DNA of 64,000 bases from NCBI RefSeq assembly GCF_004167675.1, contig NZ_SEZQ01000017.1. One strand, 5' to 3'. The DNA is from Aliivibrio finisterrensis_A (GTDB lineage: Bacteria > Pseudomonadota > Gammaproteobacteria > Enterobacterales > Vibrionaceae). Positions 60,741-64,000 of this stretch are shown here, piece after piece; position 1 is the stretch's first letter, and each line of letters starts with the position of its first letter. The notes under the pieces are model-generated. The model made no database searches. It saw only the letters and a program-made list of their open reading frames with translations, and had not been told where the DNA came from. Both the position numbers and the translations under genes were made by a program.

Positions 60741-62366
60741 ATGAAATTATCTGTGTGTACAACTCTTATCTCCCTTTCACTTATGGTCGGGTGTCAAAGT
60801 ACTTCATTACCAACCACGGATAATGCAAATTCTTCTTCACAGAATACTCCTGTAGTCTCAAGTGATTCGACGAATCAAGTCAGTGTATGTCCTTCATTGG
60901 GCATTCAACCTGTAACGGTTACCGTTTCAGAACTGTGGTCTGAAGGAGCAGTCGTCACAGATGCTTACTCTGGCAATATTGCTCAAGTGAAGAATGGTCA
61001 GATAACACTAACACCAAGTCGTCATAGTGGTGGATTGTTATTATTAGAATCGATACAAGTAGAATCAAAAAAAGAAAAGATTGATTTTCAATGGCAGAGC
61101 GCTACGTTTTATCATATAGCCACAGATCGTTTTTATAATGGTAACAGTTGGAATGACCACAGCTATGGTCGTCAAACCTCATCACAAGGTTTTAAAGGTG
61201 GTGATATTGCAGGGTTAACGCAAAAACTGGATTACTTAGCTGAGCTAGGTGTTGATGTACTTTGGATTTCGACACCACTAGAGCAAGTTCATGGCTGGCT
61301 TCCTGGAAAAAATGGCAATACACCAGAATATCCTTATGCAGGCGGAGCAACGTTAGATTGGACTCAGCTTGATACCAATATGGGCAGCGAGCAAGAGATG
61401 AGAATCTTTATCGATTCTGCTCATCAATTAGGAATGAGAGTAGTGTGGAGTATTGATACTACTCCTTCTCAACCAAGCCTTGCCGATTTGCAGCAATTTT
61501 CTATTCAACCTAAAGACAGCAGTGAACTGCCAAGTTACTGGAATGATTGGCATCCAAAAGAAGGCCAGAATCTAACGCATTATTTAGATGCATTTAAAGG
61601 TGAAGATGGTCAAGTCCCACAATGGTGGTCTTCAGATTGGTTTAATCCAAATTATGAAGGGGTAGTGTCAACGCCAACCTTCTTTACCAATAAACCGACA
61701 ACTGCAGTGAGCCAAGTAAGTCAGGATAAACACGCATTATTAACGCAATGGGTGACTGAATGGGTAACCAAATTTGGTATTGATGGCATTGTTTTAGCTC
61801 AATCAACGCCTAAGTTAACAAAACAATTCGAAGAACAAGGCAGTAAGGCATTTGAAGCGTGGAAGAAAGACAATCAATATAAAGCGCTTGAAGGGTCTTC
61901 TTTTATTGTGGTCGATTTAGAAAATAATAACCATTTTATCCCTCAAACACAGTCAATTGAATCTCAATGTGAAGCACAACTAAGTGCTCAAACAACGACT
62001 GAAAATAAAGTCGCCATGAATGCGTTAACCTGGTTTGATAAAGATAAGCAACAAGCGTTAACGGCTGATAATTATGCTCAATACAGAGATGCGGCCTCCG
62101 TTTTATTGTTATCTCACGACAGTGTTTCGATTTGGTATGGGGATGAAAGTGCAAAACCAGGTGATCTATATAGCATGATGAATTGGGAGGATGCGACAGG
62201 ACTTAATTGGTCATTGCGTTCTCATTGGAAGAAACTACTCTCTTTTAGATCAAATCATACTGCGATATCACAAGGGAACTACCAAGTGGTTAAGCAAGAA
62301 CCTTACTATGCTGTCATACGTAAAAATGAATCCGATAAGGTAATGATCGTTTACACGGGAGAGTAA
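60741..62366 (+). CDS. Alpha-amylase-family lipoprotein with degenerate catalytic site
   Basis: A 541-residue GH13-like protein with a likely lipoprotein signal (modified cysteine C18 in LMVGCQS). The beta/alpha barrel is recognisable from ATFYHIATDRFYNG (near 117), GDIAGLTQKLDYLAELGVDVLWIS and LWYGDE-like WYGDES near the end. The conserved catalytic positions are changed. Region II reads GIDGIVLAQ, with V351 for the usual Arg and A353 for the nucleophile Asp. Region IV reads WFDKDK (431-436) instead of a DNHD motif. Hydrolytic activity is therefore doubtful; sugar binding at the cell surface is possible. The start MKLSVCTTL fits the signal; 15 open codons upstream are rejected. Confidence 0.8.
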   Translation: MKLSVCTTLISLSLMVGCQSTSLPTTDNANSSSQNTPVVSSDSTNQVSVCPSLGIQPVTVTVSELWSEGAVVTDAYSGNIAQVKNGQITLTPSRHSGGLLLLESIQVESKKEKIDFQWQSATFYHIATDRFYNGNSWNDHSYGRQTSSQGFKGGDIAGLTQKLDYLAELGVDVLWISTPLEQVHGWLPGKNGNTPEYPYAGGATLDWTQLDTNMGSEQEMRIFIDSAHQLGMRVVWSIDTTPSQPSLADLQQFSIQPKDSSELPSYWNDWHPKEGQNLTHYLDAFKGEDGQVPQWWSSDWFNPNYEGVVSTPTFFTNKPTTAVSQVSQDKHALLTQWVTEWVTKFGIDGIVLAQSTPKLTKQFEEQGSKAFEAWKKDNQYKALEGSSFIVVDLENNNHFIPQTQSIESQCEAQLSAQTTTENKVAMNALTWFDKDKQQALTADNYAQYRDAASVLLLSHDSVSIWYGDESAKPGDLYSMMNWEDATGLNWSLRSHWKKLLSFRSNHTAISQGNYQVVKQEPYYAVIRKNESDKVMIVYTGE

Positions 62367-62529
62367 TACCAATCGTAGTAAATAACTGCTCATCCTAGCT
62401 GGTTAAAATACTCGATAACTGCGTTGAAATTTTTGATTGTAGAATAACTACGTATCGAAAAACTTCGTCTTGTTCTCAAGCATTTTACCTGCGCTATTTC
62501 TGATCATTTACTTACTGTGATTGGTATAA
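62364..62529. repeat. 166-bp miniature repeat with terminal inverted repeats
   Basis: The ends TAATACCAATCGTAGTAAATAA (left, 62364-62385) and its near complement (right, 62508-62529) form a 22-bp terminal inverted repeat with only a few mismatches. The interior has no gene and contains smaller dyads. The first three bases are the stop codon of the preceding lipoprotein gene. The right end is shared with the remnant at 13822-13926. It looks like a non-autonomous, MITE-like element; no transposase is nearby. Confidence 0.65.
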
Positions 62530-62677
62530 TTTTTGGTGATATAACGAGTGTCATCAAAGTTTCATAAAATCTGAGTGAGAGTGTGATACTAACCACATAG
62601 GTTTTACGATAGAGATGATAATCTATAGCTAGAATTAGTTGTATTGGTAGATGTTTCTTAAAGGAAAGGAGCTTATC
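62530..62677 (+). promoter_or_regulatory. Upstream region of the small membrane protein gene
   Basis: About 150 A/T-rich bases before the small gene at 62678. It ends in AAAGGA 7 bases before the ATG. A promoter is expected here, but I cannot fix one with confidence. Confidence 0.25.
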
Positions 62678-62929
62678 ATGACTCGTTTTTTAGCTATCTC
62701 ACCACAAAGCCAGTGTTATTTATTTACCGTCGCTTTGGCGCTTAATTTATTAGGTATGGTATTGACCGATATGTGGGTACCTATGGTCGTTGGGGCAATT
62801 GTCACGACCGCATTATCTGTGGATGCTTGGGTTCGCGTTCATTATGTATTACCAATGAAAAAAGAGATGCGTAACTTGCAACATGAGATTGAAAGCATTC
62901 AAAAACAAGTGCGAGATATCAATACATAA
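62678..62929 (+). CDS. Small membrane protein with C-terminal coiled coil
   Basis: An 83-residue protein I do not recognise. Two hydrophobic segments (about 13-30 and 34-52) are followed by a charged helix (about 60-80, KKEMRNLQHEIESIQKQVRD) with heptad-like spacing. The start MTRFLAIS is supported by a good ribosome site; an open 9-codon extension upstream is rejected. A terminator follows. Confidence 0.75.
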   Translation: MTRFLAISPQSQCYLFTVALALNLLGMVLTDMWVPMVVGAIVTTALSVDAWVRVHYVLPMKKEMRNLQHEIESIQKQVRDINT

Positions 62930-62945
62930 ACCATTCCTAAACAGT

Positions 62946-62973
62946 ATAAAGGCGACCTCGTAGTCGCCTTTAT
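62946..62973. terminator. Bidirectional terminator between the small membrane protein and tusA
   Basis: AAAGGCGAC / GTCGCCTTT with a CTCGTA loop, flanked by A/T on both sides. It serves both convergent genes. Confidence 0.85.
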
Positions 62974-62979
62974 CATTTC

Positions 62980-63231
62980 TTAAGCTGAAAGCCCTTTACG
63001 GATAAGAAATCGGTAAGGCAGCGAATCAGTATCTTCCGCAATAAGCTCATGATCCATAAAACGACAGAAACTTGGAATGTCACGCGTGGTCGATGGGTCG
63101 TCAGCTTTGATCAATAGCGTTTCACCATCTTGCATCTGTCGAATTGTTTTTCTAACCATCATTACAGGCTCTGGGCAGCGTAATCCTTCCGCTTCTAAGG
63201 TTTGGTTGGCGGTATCAAAGTTGATGGTCAT
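62980..63231 (-). CDS. tusA: Sulfurtransferase TusA
   Basis: An 83-residue sulfur carrier that passes persulfide sulfur from IscS toward 2-thiouridine synthesis in tRNA. The active-site motif is LRCPEPVMMVRK, with the reactive C19. Length and fold pattern match E. coli TusA. The other tRNA-modification genes here (mnmE, mnmG) act on the same wobble uridine. Confidence 0.95.
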   Translation of the reverse strand: MTINFDTANQTLEAEGLRCPEPVMMVRKTIRQMQDGETLLIKADDPSTTRDIPSFCRFMDHELIAEDTDSLPYRFLIRKGLSA

Positions 63232-63407
63232 TGTTGTATCTCATTACAGTTAAAGGCGACCAAGATCATACTGCTGTAAAAAAAATAATCAATACACATT
63301 GGCAAAGAACTGAAAAGAGCGTAAATTATTTATTAACAACAAATTAACATTGGACGGTTATTTCGTTGTTTTAGCTATAGATATGAAAGCAATAGAAGGA
63401 TCGTCAT

Positions 63408-63599
63408 ATGCTTACTCAAATAGATCGCTTAACCATTTATTGTGTTCTTTGTTTCGTTACCATTTGCTCATTAGTATTACGTACCCCTGAGAATATCAGT
63501 TTACTCCCTTTAATTAGTCTTGCCTCCGTTATGATCGCGCTGACGATTGAGTTAAAAACCTGGTCAGAAAGTGAAACCGCAGAAGAAAAAGATTACTAG
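63408..63599 (+). CDS. Small membrane protein of unknown function
   Basis: A 63-residue protein with two hydrophobic stretches (about 9-23 and 31-47) and an acidic tail (ESETAEEKDY). I do not recognise it. GAAGGA lies about 8 bases before the ATG. It stands alone between tusA and the LysR-type gene and is followed by a terminator-like structure. Confidence 0.65.
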   Translation: MLTQIDRLTIYCVLCFVTICSLVLRTPENISLLPLISLASVMIALTIELKTWSESETAEEKDY

Positions 63600-63639
63600 A
63601 AACACCTTAACAATTAAAAATTACACCACACTCTAACTT

Positions 63640-63703
63640 TCCCGCCTTTTGATCGTTCTTGATCCCAACAAGAAATGAATGAATTGCGGGATTTTTTTTA
63701 TTT
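63640..63703 (+). terminator. Compound hairpin terminator after the 63-residue gene
   Basis: An outer helix TCCCGC / GCGGGA encloses an inner hairpin TTCTTG / CAAGAA, and eight T follow. The two-helix design is less usual than a simple stem-loop, but the T run supports termination. Confidence 0.6.
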
Positions 63704-63760
63704 TTAAAACCGTTAAACTACGTAATTACCATTAAGGTATATCAAACATAGGTGTAGGTA

Positions 63761-64000
63761 ATGGAACTAGAAGAAGTTTATCGCCGTGATTTAAATTTAC
63801 TCATTGCACTTCGAGTATTATTAGAAGAAAACAGCGTGAGCCAAGCGGCTGTTCGGCTCAATTTAAGTCAATCAGCGATGAGTCGAGTGTTGGGGCGATT
63901 ACGGGATCTCCTTGGTGATCCGCTCTTTACTCGTCAAGGTCAGCATTTAGTTCCTACACAAAAAGCCTTAGAAATTAATGCGCAGATAAATCAGCCATTA
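63761..64000 (+). CDS. LysR-family transcriptional regulator (partial)
   Basis: The first 80 codons of a LysR-type regulator, cut by the window edge. It starts MELEEVYRRDLNLLIALRVLLEE. The winged helix-turn-helix is clear in SVSQAAVRLNLSQSAMSRVLGRLR, followed by GDPLFTRQGQHLVPT. The effector domain and so the target are outside the window. Confidence 0.93.
   Translation, partial: MELEEVYRRDLNLLIALRVLLEENSVSQAAVRLNLSQSAMSRVLGRLRDLLGDPLFTRQGQHLVPTQKALEINAQINQPL

Noticed and set aside
1..64000. CRISPR arrays, transposases, integrases, prophage or toxin-antitoxin modules
   Set aside because: Looked for regularly spaced repeats and typical protein signatures on both strands; none seen. The only repeats are the short palindromic elements listed.

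Overview
This window is core chromosome from a gammaproteobacterium of the family Vibrionaceae, most likely Aliivibrio (A. fischeri clade). The reasons are low GC, the mnmG-oriC-mioC arrangement close to dnaA-dnaN-recF-gyrB, proteins that read like E. coli and Vibrio orthologues throughout, and Vibrionaceae-style short palindromic repeats. The species call rests on recognition, not on a database search. The window holds the replication origin of the main chromosome, and almost everything in it is housekeeping. I saw no transposase, integrase, prophage, CRISPR array, toxin-antitoxin pair or defence island.

Layout. 1-540: 5' end of an rRNA operon on the minus strand, with two promoters and a boxA. 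617-4665: yrdA, the yrdB/aroE/tsaC group and the PurR-controlled purEK operon. 4702-13824: the yrdD-smg-dprA-lysM genes diverge from def-fmt-rsmB-trkA-trkH. 13924-22121: trhA, spo0M, a structured leader with an unknown 55-codon gene, yihD, ccoG, srkA, dsbA, yihG and comM. 22308-27840: the attenuated ilvL-ilvG-ilvM-ilvD-ilvA operon, without ilvE. 28118-36955: csp, glmU and the complete F1Fo ATP synthase operon atpIBEFHAGDC. 37144-41357: parB, parA, rsmG and mnmG. 41358-41780: oriC. 41781-46096: mioC, mnmE, yidC, yidD, rnpA and rpmH. 46284-48576: a polar amino-acid ABC transporter. 48871-54940: dnaA, dnaN, recF and gyrB. 55370-64000: ibpA behind a sigma-32 promoter and a ROSE-type RNA thermometer, avtA, glyQS, an amylase-like lipoprotein, two small membrane proteins, tusA and the start of a LysR-type regulator.

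How the parts fit together. Origin firing (oriC, DnaA, SeqA/GATC sites), origin segregation (ParA, ParB and a parS-like site inside recF), the sliding clamp and gyrase lie together around the origin. Ribosome and membrane-insertion genes (rpmH, rnpA, yidD, yidC), tRNA modification (mnmE, mnmG, tsaC, tusA) and energy supply (atp) are packed beside them, as expected for highly expressed origin-proximal genes.

The least explained signals are not protein families but structures. (1) Two 102-bp hairpin units lie in tandem just past the avtA stop codon. Their stems differ by compensated base changes, and the remaining differences are G-U wobbles only on the avtA strand, which points to a conserved RNA. 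(2) A three-way-junction-like leader precedes a 55-codon ORF and can form an alternative pairing around its start codon. (3) Short palindromic elements have ends that supply the stop codons of neighbouring genes. (4) An amylase-family lipoprotein appears to have lost its catalytic residues.
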